NCBI GenBank assembly: GCA_910579685.1
Contig: CAJTVN010000025.1
Location: forward strand, 1-58,734
Reading direction: 5' to 3'
Source of the DNA: an uncultured Lachnospiraceae bacterium
Lineage (GTDB): Bacteria > Bacillota > Clostridia > Lachnospirales > Lachnospiraceae
DNA length: 58,734 nucleotides
Each line of letters begins with the position of its first letter. Positions within the stretch are counted from its first letter, which is position 1. Position numbers and translations under genes: made by a program. A model generated the notes under the pieces. It saw only the letters and a list, made by a program, of their open reading frames with translations. It made no database searches and was not told the origin of the DNA. Of this stretch, positions 16,942-25,413 are shown in pieces.

Positions 16942-18618
16942 ATGAATAAAAAAGACGCCATCTGGCTTGGAATTTTGTTAACCGTCTTTGCTTCTCTCGC
17001 CTTTTTCCGGCTTGGAAACAACTTTGCGCCCCAGAGCGCCTACCGCATGACCAGTGAAAACAGGGATATTGTCCTTGACTTCGGAGACTATCTGGATATC
17101 GGCTCCATCTCGGTTTTTCTCGGCAGCCTGAACACAAGGCATTTCTCCATCTCCGTCTTCAATGAGGTGACCGGAAGCTGGGAGGTGATTGACGGTGAGG
17201 CGGCGGCGGAGTCGGTTTTTTCCTGGAACAGGATCGACATCAATTACAACGTGAGATATGTGGGCCTGGTTTCCACGGACGACGAGGCCGTATTTAACGA
17301 ATTTGTGGTACAGCGGACGGACGGCGCAGTCATTCTTCCCGTAAATGCACAGGATTACCCGGAGCTCTTCGACGAACAGGAAATGTTCCCGGAGGCAAAA
17401 ACCTATATGGACGGCACTATGTTTGACGAGGTCTACCACGGCAGGACCGCCTTTGAGTTTATCCACTCCCTTCCCACCTACGAGACCACCCATCCCCATT
17501 TGGGCAAAATCCTCATTTCCCTGGGAATCCGGTTATTTGGGATGACGCCCTTTGGCTGGCGCTTTATGTCCGTACTCTTCGGCATCCTGATCCTTGCGGT
17601 GATGTACCTGTTCGCAAAAAAGCTGTTCGGCAGTACCTTTATCGCCGCGGCAAGCACGTCTCTGCTTGCCTTTGACTGTATGCATTACACGCTCTCCCGC
17701 ATTGCCACCATTGACATTTTTGCCGCCTTTTTCATCCTTCTGATGTATTATTTCCTGTACGAATATTTCTGCAGGGACAGTGCGCTCAAGCATTCGGCTA
17801 AGTGTGAGCCGCCCTCGCAGCTCTCCGTGGATGTGCTTGCGCCCCTTGGTCTCTGCGGCCTTTCCATGGCCTTTGGAATCGCCACCAAATGGACGGGCGT
17901 GTATGCGGGCGCAGGCCTTGGAATCCTCTTTTTCTGGTACACCCTGACCCATTTTTCCAAAAAACAGACCGCAAGGCTGTTCGGGTTCTGCTGCGTCTTC
18001 TTTATCGCGGTTCCCCTTGTCGTGTATACCCTCTCCTTCCTTCCGGTTGTGGGGCATACGCCATATAAAGGCCTGATCGACAAGGCCGTCAGGGGCTCCA
18101 TCTCCATGTTCGAATACCATTCCAAGCTGGTAGCGGAGCATTATTACAGCTCCCCTTTCTACGAATGGCCCGTTGTGTGGATGCCTCTTCTGGACGCCAA
18201 CGATGCCGTCAGCGACACCCTGGTCAGCTCCGTCAGCTGTATGGGCAATCCTGCGATCTGGTGGGCCGGAATCCCCTGTTCGCTTTTCGTCCTCTACCGC
18301 TGGCTCGGAAAGCGGGATCAAAAAGCCGGTTTCCTGTTTCTCTCCTATGCCGCCCAGTATGTTCCCTGGATGAGCATAGGCCGCATTACCTTTATTTACC
18401 ATTATTTCCCCGCCATTTTGTTTGTGATGCTGATGATGGGATATACCATGGACTATGCCGTTGGCCGTTTCCGGTACGGCAAAAAGGCAGTTATCCTCTA
18501 CCTGATAACTGCCATCCTCGTCTTTGCCCTGTTCTTCCCGGTGATCTCCGGCCTTCCCGTCTCTAAGCAGTGGGGGCTTCATCTGCGCTGGTTAAAGGAC
18601 TGGATCCTGGTGCTGTGA
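16942..18618 (+). CDS. Protein O-mannosyltransferase-like (GT39/GT-C) membrane protein
   Basis: 558 residues, preceded by AGGAAGG. An N-terminal helix (~7-24) is followed by an extracytoplasmic beta-rich domain (~35-140). The catalytic-type loop FDEVYHGRTAFEF has the Asp-Glu pair of the PMT family and is followed by ETTHPHLGK, the second PMT hallmark. Nine to ten membrane helices follow. It is predicted to transfer a sugar from a polyprenyl-phosphate donor to a protein or polymer on the outer face. It is convergent with the next gene, overlapping its 3' end by 56 bp. Substrate and acceptor are unknown. Confidence 0.87.
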   Translation: MNKKDAIWLGILLTVFASLAFFRLGNNFAPQSAYRMTSENRDIVLDFGDYLDIGSISVFLGSLNTRHFSISVFNEVTGSWEVIDGEAAAESVFSWNRIDINYNVRYVGLVSTDDEAVFNEFVVQRTDGAVILPVNAQDYPELFDEQEMFPEAKTYMDGTMFDEVYHGRTAFEFIHSLPTYETTHPHLGKILISLGIRLFGMTPFGWRFMSVLFGILILAVMYLFAKKLFGSTFIAAASTSLLAFDCMHYTLSRIATIDIFAAFFILLMYYFLYEYFCRDSALKHSAKCEPPSQLSVDVLAPLGLCGLSMAFGIATKWTGVYAGAGLGILFFWYTLTHFSKKQTARLFGFCCVFFIAVPLVVYTLSFLPVVGHTPYKGLIDKAVRGSISMFEYHSKLVAEHYYSSPFYEWPVVWMPLLDANDAVSDTLVSSVSCMGNPAIWWAGIPCSLFVLYRWLGKRDQKAGFLFLSYAAQYVPWMSIGRITFIYHYFPAILFVMLMMGYTMDYAVGRFRYGKKAVILYLITAILVFALFFPVISGLPVSKQWGLHLRWLKDWILVL

Positions 18619-19807
18619 GATTCCGTTGAATCTGCCCGTAAAGATCATAGCCCACGAAAAGGATCAGCCCCAGAAGCCCGATGGCAATATACTGCTGGGG
18701 CACGATATCCACCGCAATCAGATAGGGCATAAAGGTGAGAACCGACACCAGCATAAAGCCGCAGCATATAGGGAGCCTTCGCACATTATAAACGCCGTAA
18801 ATAATTGCGAACAGATCAATCAGAAAGCCGTATCTGTCGTGCATATGGGGCAGCGTATACACAATCAGGGCCACGGTAAACAGGGCGAGGCTTACGCAGA
18901 TTTCATCTGTAAGACGCACCCGGCTCGTGTACAGATAATAGGCGATACAGCCAAGCAGCAGGATTGTCATTGCGGTTCCCGCACCGCTCACCTGATCCGC
19001 ATGGCGCAGATCCGGCATGGCCTCGCCGAGCAGGGTGTACACGTTGGGATAATTCAGCGTTCCCCAGGGATAATAGCCCGACTGGTCAATGTAGATGCGA
19101 AGCAGTTCCTTCAAATCCCTTCCCAGAAGCCAGCAGGGCAGAATGCTGACAAAGTAGATTACCGGCACGTACAGGTAATGCCGAAGCAGGATCGTCCTTT
19201 TTTTCATCCACATCATGAGGAAAAAGGGAAGCAGAAACAGCGACTGGAGCTTAAACATAAAGGAAAGCCCGAAAAAGACCGCCGACTTTGCACTGTCCTT
19301 TTTCAGAAAGAAATAAAAGGAATACAGGAGAAATGTGGTATAGATGATATCGCACTGGCACCAGTAGGCGCCGTCGATAATCACCGTGGGGGACAGCAGA
19401 ACCCCCGCCATCCCCAATATGGATTTTCGCATACTTGCCGTCATGTGGTACAGGATCAGAAATACCGCCCCGCAGGCCAGATAATCAAAAAGTACGGATA
19501 CAAGCTTGAGCGCATAGAGATCACTGCCCTTCCCGTAGGAAAGCAGTGTCATAATATACATATAGGGCGGCGTATAATTGGATATGCTCATGGACAGGGA
19601 GCGGAAGCCTCCGTTTTCCCTTATGCTTCTCATCCAGTCTTCCAGAAAGCCGAAATAATCCGCCGATTCAATGGGCATGAGCCTCCAGCGGATCAGAAAT
19701 GCCAGCACGAACAGGCAAAGGACAAAGGCGGCGTCCACCACCCTGCACCGGATTCCTCCCACCTCAAATTCCCGGTTCAACCATCTGTCTATCAAACGTT
19801 CTCTCAT
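18563..19807 (-). CDS. GT-C-type membrane glycosyltransferase-like protein
   Basis: About 414 residues from the ATG at 19807 (AGGAGG upstream); the ATG 16 codons earlier is less likely. Ten or so membrane helices. The first loop has IESADYFGFLEDWM, with an Asp-Tyr acidic motif, and there are SNYTPPYMY, DGAYWCQCD and a late HMHDRYGF motif, which are features of mannosyltransferase-like GT-C proteins. It probably uses a lipid-linked sugar at the membrane. Its 3' end overlaps the convergent PMT-like gene by 56 bp. Function inferred from fold features only. Confidence 0.8.
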   Translation of the reverse strand: MRERLIDRWLNREFEVGGIRCRVVDAAFVLCLFVLAFLIRWRLMPIESADYFGFLEDWMRSIRENGGFRSLSMSISNYTPPYMYIMTLLSYGKGSDLYALKLVSVLFDYLACGAVFLILYHMTASMRKSILGMAGVLLSPTVIIDGAYWCQCDIIYTTFLLYSFYFFLKKDSAKSAVFFGLSFMFKLQSLFLLPFFLMMWMKKRTILLRHYLYVPVIYFVSILPCWLLGRDLKELLRIYIDQSGYYPWGTLNYPNVYTLLGEAMPDLRHADQVSGAGTAMTILLLGCIAYYLYTSRVRLTDEICVSLALFTVALIVYTLPHMHDRYGFLIDLFAIIYGVYNVRRLPICCGFMLVSVLTFMPYLIAVDIVPQQYIAIGLLGLILFVGYDLYGQIQRNLTAPGSSPLTSADEAPTA

Positions 19808-19901
19808 CTGCTTCCTCCTTGGAGCCAGCCCCGAAACGCAGCAGGGAGCCAGCAAAATGCTGACTCCATGTTATCCTGTTTTGGGAAAAATTACAACAGG
19901 A

Positions 19902-22142
19902 TTATTCCTGCCATGTTGTGGCGTCCACCACAAACTGCGGCACCTTCCCTCTCTCAAAGCAGTAATTTCCCACGCTGCCGTTATCCCTGGCCGCCTGACT
20001 CCCGCTCTTGAAGTAGACCGTGACCACGTAATCCCAATCCCCCTGCACATTCATATGGAAGGAGTTTCTCAGCCAGTCGCCGGGATAAATCATTCCGCAC
20101 AGCTCTTCGATCTCTTCCTCCTTATCAACGGAGAGGTACCGCCAGTAATCGGACTGGTTCCAGTCCATGTTCTGTGTCTCCTTTTCGGCTTGTGCAAGCA
20201 TCCCGCTCTCTCTCCACTGCTTCTGTCTCTCATCCGAGACGCTGCTGTTGTAATTGGTGATCTGAATCTTCTCCACGTCCTGAGGGTTCACATGCTGCTG
20301 CATGTAACAGCCATGCTCCGTCAAATACTCCACACAGTTGTGAAAGAACGGATAGATCATCACCTCCATATTGTAATAGCTGCTGTACAGAGGGTAGGTC
20401 TTTTCAATGGAAAACCGAAGGCTTCCCGCCGGAATGCTGCTTCGAAGCTTTGAAAAACCGGTGTCTTTGATGTCCTCCCGGTAAAGGGCCAGCAGTTCCC
20501 GGGCTTCCTGCCTGCTTAATTTATTCTCATAAATATTGTTTCCATAGTAAACCGTTATTCTGTTTTCCTCATCCGCCAGCATATTGGCAAAGCCGTCGGA
20601 GGCTGCGGCATAAATCCCGCTGATATATTCTTTGGAGCTCTCGATCCGGTCAAGAAGCTCCACCACCTCCGGATTGTTCACGTTCACATAAATATTCCGG
20701 TACACATTTCTCTTGTTTTTTAGCCGGAAGAGAAGCGTGACCTCATACCATTCCTTCTCGTCCTCGTACATACCGGAAAGATCCTCGTACTCGGAGAGTT
20801 CCTCCACAGAGATCTTCATCAGCTGGTTCACCGCACCCACATCCGTAAGATACATATTATCCTCCGCATAACGCACCTTACTGACCGGATTCATATTTTC
20901 GTTGAAAAAGCTCTCTCCGTAATACCTGTATTCATAGGGCGGGACCACCGCCGCACTCGAGACGCTCTCCACGTCCGGAATATAATCGTCGTATCCAAAC
21001 ACATCCATGCGAAAGCTCAGGAAAATAACGGCAACCATAGCTGCGGAAATCAGGATATGGCGCTTTTTGTGCACAAGGCCCATGATGTCAAACTCATACA
21101 ACACCTGAATCAGGCAGGAAGCCGCCACCGTCACCACCGCCATGGTGAAAATGACATAACCAACGCTTCCGCTTCCGTAATTGGGCTGATAATTCACGAT
21201 ACTGCCCACCAGACAGCCGGAAATCAGCGCTGCAGGCACGACCAGAAGGATTTTGATAAAGGCCTGGGGAAACTGAAAGGCCATGGATCTTCCCGCCGCC
21301 TCCGCCGGCCGCCTCAGGTAGCACAGATAAGCGATCAGCAGGACAACGCCCGCAAACAGCAGCAGATTGAAAGCTGTCAGAAGCGCGCTTCCCTGCCCCC
21401 TCGCATGCTGGTCCATAAAATTTCCAAGAATTGCAAACGGGGACAGTCTTGGATTGGATGAGGTTCCGTTGCGTGAAAAGAACCGGAAAAACAGCTCCTC
21501 ATAGGTCAGAATCATGTTCCGCACCGCCCACTCATAGAGAAAAAACACAGCGGTTCCAAAGCAGGTAATAATCACATTGCCCGTAAGCATCACGGCAAGA
21601 ATCGTAAGATGATACACCCCCAGGTAAAAGGCAAGGCGAAGGCCGAAGGCCAGTGCGCTCTCCCTCAGGATCTCGCCCGTCATGGCCCCGTTTGCCGCTG
21701 CGATCACCCCCGCAATTACAAGGCCCAAAAGCTGTGGAACCACATGGATCAGTACCCCGTTGATCCAGATAATGGCAAAACGCCTGTTTCTTTTTACCGG
21801 CATACCCATGTAAAAATCTATTTTTTTCCTGCTGTAAAGGTATGAAAAGCCCTGAATGGCGCTGACCACCGCCACAGCCGCGGCAAGCATCATCAGGAAA
21901 ACGTCGGATACGCCCATAAACGCCTTCACCACCTCGAGAACCTGGCTGTGCACGGCTGCCGCCCCCAGCTCCTCGCCCAGGGATTCCACCAGATATTCCT
22001 TTTCCATGGTCTCCCTGCTGATTCCCATTGCCAGGGCTGCCGGATAGACAATCATATAGCTGAAGGCCGCAAGCAGCCATACCCATATTCTTCTCTTGTT
22101 ATTTTCAATCAGACTAACCCAGAATGAGTTTTTTGATGTCAT
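19902..22142 (-). CDS. ABC transporter permease with large extracytoplasmic domain
   Basis: 746 residues. N-terminal helix ~18-40, then a block of five more helices up to ~330 typical of ABC-2 type permeases (SYLYSRKKIDFYMGMPVKR is the cytosolic coupling stretch). One more helix ~355-372 leads to a ~370-residue mostly soluble C-terminal region rich in Tyr, Asn and acidic residues, probably outside the cell (DUF6449-like, inferred). It overlaps the ATPase gene by 29 bp, so the two are translated together. Such YtrA-linked transporters are usually induced by cell-wall antibiotics or envelope stress. The substrate is not evident. Confidence 0.88.
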   Translation of the reverse strand: MTSKNSFWVSLIENNKRRIWVWLLAAFSYMIVYPAALAMGISRETMEKEYLVESLGEELGAAAVHSQVLEVVKAFMGVSDVFLMMLAAAVAVVSAIQGFSYLYSRKKIDFYMGMPVKRNRRFAIIWINGVLIHVVPQLLGLVIAGVIAAANGAMTGEILRESALAFGLRLAFYLGVYHLTILAVMLTGNVIITCFGTAVFFLYEWAVRNMILTYEELFFRFFSRNGTSSNPRLSPFAILGNFMDQHARGQGSALLTAFNLLLFAGVVLLIAYLCYLRRPAEAAGRSMAFQFPQAFIKILLVVPAALISGCLVGSIVNYQPNYGSGSVGYVIFTMAVVTVAASCLIQVLYEFDIMGLVHKKRHILISAAMVAVIFLSFRMDVFGYDDYIPDVESVSSAAVVPPYEYRYYGESFFNENMNPVSKVRYAEDNMYLTDVGAVNQLMKISVEELSEYEDLSGMYEDEKEWYEVTLLFRLKNKRNVYRNIYVNVNNPEVVELLDRIESSKEYISGIYAAASDGFANMLADEENRITVYYGNNIYENKLSRQEARELLALYREDIKDTGFSKLRSSIPAGSLRFSIEKTYPLYSSYYNMEVMIYPFFHNCVEYLTEHGCYMQQHVNPQDVEKIQITNYNSSVSDERQKQWRESGMLAQAEKETQNMDWNQSDYWRYLSVDKEEEIEELCGMIYPGDWLRNSFHMNVQGDWDYVVTVYFKSGSQAARDNGSVGNYCFERGKVPQFVVDATTWQE

Positions 22143-23019
22143 AGCCCACTACCTCCGTTTCACTGATAAAGATTTCTTCCAGGGAAAGAGGCAGCGCCTC
22201 AAAAAAGATGGTATTGACCGTTGCAAAGATCGCAAGAATCTCCGCCTTATTCCCACGGACCGTCAAAGTGTTTAAGGATCCTCTCTTCTCGTTTTTCATG
22301 ATATCCAGGGAGGCGATCACCTTCGCCTCGTCCTCGTTGGTCTTAAAGACGCACTGCACCTTCTGAATGTTGCACTTCATATCCTCCAGATCCTTGGATA
22401 AGAGCACTCCGCCCTTATGGAGCAGCCCCACATGATCGCAGATATCCTCAAGCTCCCGCAGGTTATGGGAGGCAATCACCGGAGTCATCCCTCTTCTCTC
22501 CATCTCTCCCGCAAAGATACTCTTAATCCCCTGGCGCATCACCGGATCCAGGCCGTCAAAGGTCTCGTCGCACAGAAGGTACTTTGTATTGCTGCACACG
22601 CCGCATATGAGAGCCAGCTGCTTTTTCATTCCCTTGGAATAGGTGTTGATCTTGCGCTTCTTGTCCAGTCCGAAATTCACCAGATAGGTGTAAAAATCCT
22701 CCACGGCAAATTCCGGGTAGATCGTGGAGAGATATTTCTGGATATTCACCGCATTGCTGTTTGCAAAAAAGTAAGGTTCATCCGCAATAAAATAGATTTT
22801 CCGCTTGGCCTCCATGTTATCAAATACCGCAAGCCCGTCAATGGCGATCTCCCCGGCGTCCGCCTCCAGCACCCCCGCCACCATGCGAAGCACCGTGCTC
22901 TTTCCGGCTCCGTTTGTGCCGATCAGGCCAAACACCGTGTTCTCCTTTATGGAAACGCTCACATCATCCACCGCCTTGATGTTGTCAAAGGCCTTGCTCA
23001 CATTTCGAATCTCAATCAT
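22114..23019 (-). CDS. ABC transporter ATP-binding protein
   Basis: 301 residues. Walker A GTNGAGKST, a degenerate signature YSKGMKKQLAL instead of LSGGQ, Walker B YLLCDETFDGLDP with catalytic Glu, and an H-loop in VIASHNLREL. The C-terminal ~90 residues form the extra domain seen in drug/lantibiotic-type exporters (Ccm/BcrA-like). It energises the permease encoded by the overlapping downstream gene. Its ATG overlaps the stop of the GntR gene by 4 bp. Confidence 0.95.
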   Translation of the reverse strand: MIEIRNVSKAFDNIKAVDDVSVSIKENTVFGLIGTNGAGKSTVLRMVAGVLEADAGEIAIDGLAVFDNMEAKRKIYFIADEPYFFANSNAVNIQKYLSTIYPEFAVEDFYTYLVNFGLDKKRKINTYSKGMKKQLALICGVCSNTKYLLCDETFDGLDPVMRQGIKSIFAGEMERRGMTPVIASHNLRELEDICDHVGLLHKGGVLLSKDLEDMKCNIQKVQCVFKTNEDEAKVIASLDIMKNEKRGSLNTLTVRGNKAEILAIFATVNTIFFEALPLSLEEIFISETEVVGYDIKKLILG

Positions 23020-23378
23020 AACTTACCCCACCCCCTGATATTGTCAATGATCTCGGTTTCTGTCATACCGACGGAAAGCGCAGTCCGGCAGATCTCCTTA
23101 AGCTGCTTCAAAATCTCTTCTTTGTACCGGCCAAGCAGATTTTCCCTGTCTGACGCAAAGTTTCCCTTCCCCTTGACCGTATAAATATACCCCTGCCTCT
23201 CCAGCTCGCCGTAGGCCCGCTGAATGGTATTGGGGTTAATGGACAAATCCACTGCCAGATTCCGGACCGACGGCAGCTTTTCATCCGGCTCGATCGCGCC
23301 CCTGAGGATCAGTATCTTGAATCTCTCGACCACCTGTTCATAGATTGGCCGGCTGTCCTTCAAATCTATGAGTATCAT
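23016..23378 (-). CDS. GntR-family (YtrA-type) transcriptional repressor
   Basis: About 120 residues from the ATG at 23378, preceded by AAAGGGG; the longer frame adds 35 residues without an RBS. Winged helix-turn-helix: IYEQVVERFKILILRGAI, KLPSVRNLAVDLSINPNTIQRAYGELERQG and YTVKGKGNF. The short C-terminus lacks a ligand-binding domain, as in the YtrA subfamily. It is the first gene of repressor-ATPase-permease, with 4-bp overlaps, and probably represses its own operon through the dyad at 23420-23444. Confidence 0.94.
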   Translation of the reverse strand: MILIDLKDSRPIYEQVVERFKILILRGAIEPDEKLPSVRNLAVDLSINPNTIQRAYGELERQGYIYTVKGKGNFASDRENLLGRYKEEILKQLKEICRTALSVGMTETEIIDNIRGWGKL

Positions 23379-23419
23379 ACAATACCCCTTTCTGTTCAGT
23401 CCCGTCCCATGTCTCCGCA

Positions 23420-23444
23420 ACTGTACTATTACTGTTAATACACT
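23420..23444 (-). promoter_or_regulatory. Probable operator of the GntR/ABC operon
   Basis: Imperfect dyad: AGTGTATTA and TAGTACAGT flank a 7-base centre (7 of 9 positions symmetric), with TGTA...TACA ends as in known YtrA-type operators. It covers about +5 to +29 of the predicted transcript. Confidence 0.55.
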
Positions 23445-23454
23445 ATGTAAAGAT

Positions 23455-23483
23455 ATCCTATCATGGAGGCACTGTTCTGTCAA
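23455..23483 (-). promoter_or_regulatory. Promoter of the GntR/ABC operon
   Basis: Minus strand TTGACA (23483-23478), 17-base spacer, TAGGAT (23460-23455). The dyad at 23420-23444 lies directly downstream of the predicted start point. Confidence 0.65.
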
Positions 23484-23540
23484 TCGGAAGCGGGGAGAAT
23501 TAAGGGTTCTTTAAGAAAGAGAGCTTTGATTGGATGACAA

Positions 23541-23581
23541 AAAAGAACACCTCCAGGTTTTATTCCGGAACGTGTTCTTTT
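23541..23581 (-). terminator. Intrinsic terminator after gpmI
   Basis: Stem AAAAGAACAC (23541-23550) / GTGTTCTTTT (23572-23581) with an inner partial stem. On the minus strand a T-run follows. It lies 42 bp past the gpmI stop. Confidence 0.85.
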
Positions 23582-23622
23582 CTGTCTGGAAGCTTTTTCA
23601 CGGCCCCAGCTAAAACGCCTTT

Positions 23623-25164
23623 CTATTTTTTGATGAGAAGAGATTTACCCGTCATTTCCTTTGGCTGTTCCATACCCATCAGCTGGATCAGAGTGGGCAC
23701 GATATCCGCCAGACATCCGTCCTCTCTCAACGTGTAAGCAGGATCCGCATTTACCAGGATAAAGGGAACCGGGTTGGTGGTATGCGCCGTGAAGGGAGCC
23801 CCGGTCTCATAATCCACCAGCTGCTCCGCATTTCCGTGATCCGCACAGATGAACATCTGTCCGTCCGCTTTCTCTATGGCTTCCACGGCTCTTCCCACAC
23901 ATTCGTCCACGGCCTCAACCGCCTTGATGGCAGCCGCCTCCACGCCTGTGTGCCCCACCATGTCGGGATTGGCGAAGTTGATAATGATCACGTCATATTC
24001 TTTGGACGTAATGGCCTCCACCAGTCTGTCGCACACCTCATAAGCGCTCATCTGGGGTTTCAGGTCATAGGTGGCCACATCTTTGGGTGAATTCACAAGG
24101 ATTCGGTTTTCGCCCTCGTTGGGCTTTTCCACGCCGCCATTGAAGAAAAAGGTCACATGCGCATACTTCTCCGTCTCCGCAATCCTTGCCTGCTTCATGC
24201 CATGCTCCGCAAGCCACTCTCCAAAGGTATTGGTCACGGAAATCTTGTGGAACGCCACCTTCTTGTTGGGAATCGTAGGGTCATAATCCGAGAAGCAGAC
24301 ATAGGTAAGATCAAGCCTTTTTCCTCTCTCAAAGCCCTTGAAATCATCATCACAGAAGGCTCTTGTGATCTCTCTGGCCCTGTCCGGCCTGAAATTAAAG
24401 AAAATCACGGAATCCTTATCCCGGATGGTGGCAACCGGCGCTCCGTCCTTTACCACTACCGTGGGTTTTACGAACTCGTCCGTCTCTCCCCTGTCGTAGG
24501 AAGCCTGAATGCCTGCGGGCCCGCCTTCCGCCGTAAGGCCCTCTCCGCTGGTCAGAGCGTCGTACGCAAGCTTTACTCTGTCGTAATTGTTGTCACGGTC
24601 CATGGCATAATAGCGTCCCATCACGGAAGCGATCTGTCCTGCCCCGATCTTCGCCATCTCCTGCTCCAATTCCTCGGCATAGCCCTTGCCGCTTGCGGGA
24701 GGCGTGTCGCGTCCGTCAAGGAAGCAGTGCACATACACCTTGGAAAGGCCGTTTCGCTTCGCAAGCTCAAGCAGCCCGTACAGATGGGTGTTATGGCTGT
24801 GAACGCCGCCATCCGAGAGCAGACCGAACATGTGAAGAGCGGAATCGTTCTTCTTGCAGTTCTCCACTGCCTCAAGCAGGGCAGAGTTCTCAAAAAACGT
24901 GCCGTCCTGAATTTCCTTTGTAATTCTGGTAAGCTCCTGATACACGATGCGCCCCGCGCCCATGTTCAGATGTCCCACCTCGGAATTGCCCATCTGGCCG
25001 TCCGGAAGGCCCACGGCCATTCCGCTGGCATTTCCCTTTACAAAAGGACACTGTGCCATCAGCTTATCCATAACCGGAGTCTTTGCCTGCGCAACGGCAT
25101 TTCCGTCTTTTCTTTCATTGAGGCCGTAGCCATCTAAAATCATCAATACTGTTGGTTTTTTCAT
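23623..25164 (-). CDS. gpmI: 2,3-bisphosphoglycerate-independent phosphoglycerate mutase
   Basis: 513 residues, family length. Metal-binding LDGYG (Asp11), catalytic Ser61 in MGNSEVGHLNMGAG, FFNFRPDRAREI, and ADHGNAEQ for the second metal site. It converts 3-phosphoglycerate to 2-phosphoglycerate using two Mn ions. GGAGAGTGGGAT precedes the ATG. It stands alone between a terminator and a 250-bp gap, unlike many Bacillota where it follows tpiA. A possible degenerate copy of the dispersed repeat is upstream at 25305-25340. Confidence 0.98.
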   Translation of the reverse strand: MKKPTVLMILDGYGLNERKDGNAVAQAKTPVMDKLMAQCPFVKGNASGMAVGLPDGQMGNSEVGHLNMGAGRIVYQELTRITKEIQDGTFFENSALLEAVENCKKNDSALHMFGLLSDGGVHSHNTHLYGLLELAKRNGLSKVYVHCFLDGRDTPPASGKGYAEELEQEMAKIGAGQIASVMGRYYAMDRDNNYDRVKLAYDALTSGEGLTAEGGPAGIQASYDRGETDEFVKPTVVVKDGAPVATIRDKDSVIFFNFRPDRAREITRAFCDDDFKGFERGKRLDLTYVCFSDYDPTIPNKKVAFHKISVTNTFGEWLAEHGMKQARIAETEKYAHVTFFFNGGVEKPNEGENRILVNSPKDVATYDLKPQMSAYEVCDRLVEAITSKEYDVIIINFANPDMVGHTGVEAAAIKAVEAVDECVGRAVEAIEKADGQMFICADHGNAEQLVDYETGAPFTAHTTNPVPFILVNADPAYTLREDGCLADIVPTLIQLMGMEQPKEMTGKSLLIKK

Positions 25165-25304
25165 ATCCCACTCTCCTTCTCCTAATCCTTACCAATTACG
25201 AATTATACACGCTTTTTGCGCATCTTGCAACTGCAAAAGTCATGGAATGACGTCTGGCTTCTGACTGAATGAACAGTAAACGAACTGAAACGGTATACCG
25301 AAAG

Positions 25305-25340
25305 CCCAAAGCCATTTCGTGATCCATCTTTTGGCATCCT
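25305..25340 (-). repeat. Possible degenerate copy C of the dispersed repeat
   Basis: On the minus strand AGGATGCC-AAAAG ... CTTTGGG resembles the ends of copies A and B with the middle shortened. It lies in the gap upstream of gpmI and points towards it, as the other copies point towards their genes. The similarity is short, so this could be chance. Nothing else was recognised in the 25165-25413 gap. Confidence 0.3.
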
Positions 25341-25413
25341 GCCCTCTGAGCGTCATAGAGCCTTGCAGGGTTGGGGAGCCTGCCGGAGGATTGATTCCTC
25401 TCCGCCCTGCCCC

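Noticed and set aside
17533..18582. 349-residue frame opposite the PMT-like gene
   Set aside because: Composition is typical of a shadow of membrane-protein code (His/Gly/Asp-rich), with no RBS or motifs.
18626..20011. 461-residue frame opposite the GT-C gene
   Set aside because: It is a mirror of the membrane-protein codons (His/Gln-rich) and spans the real gene's start and its RBS.
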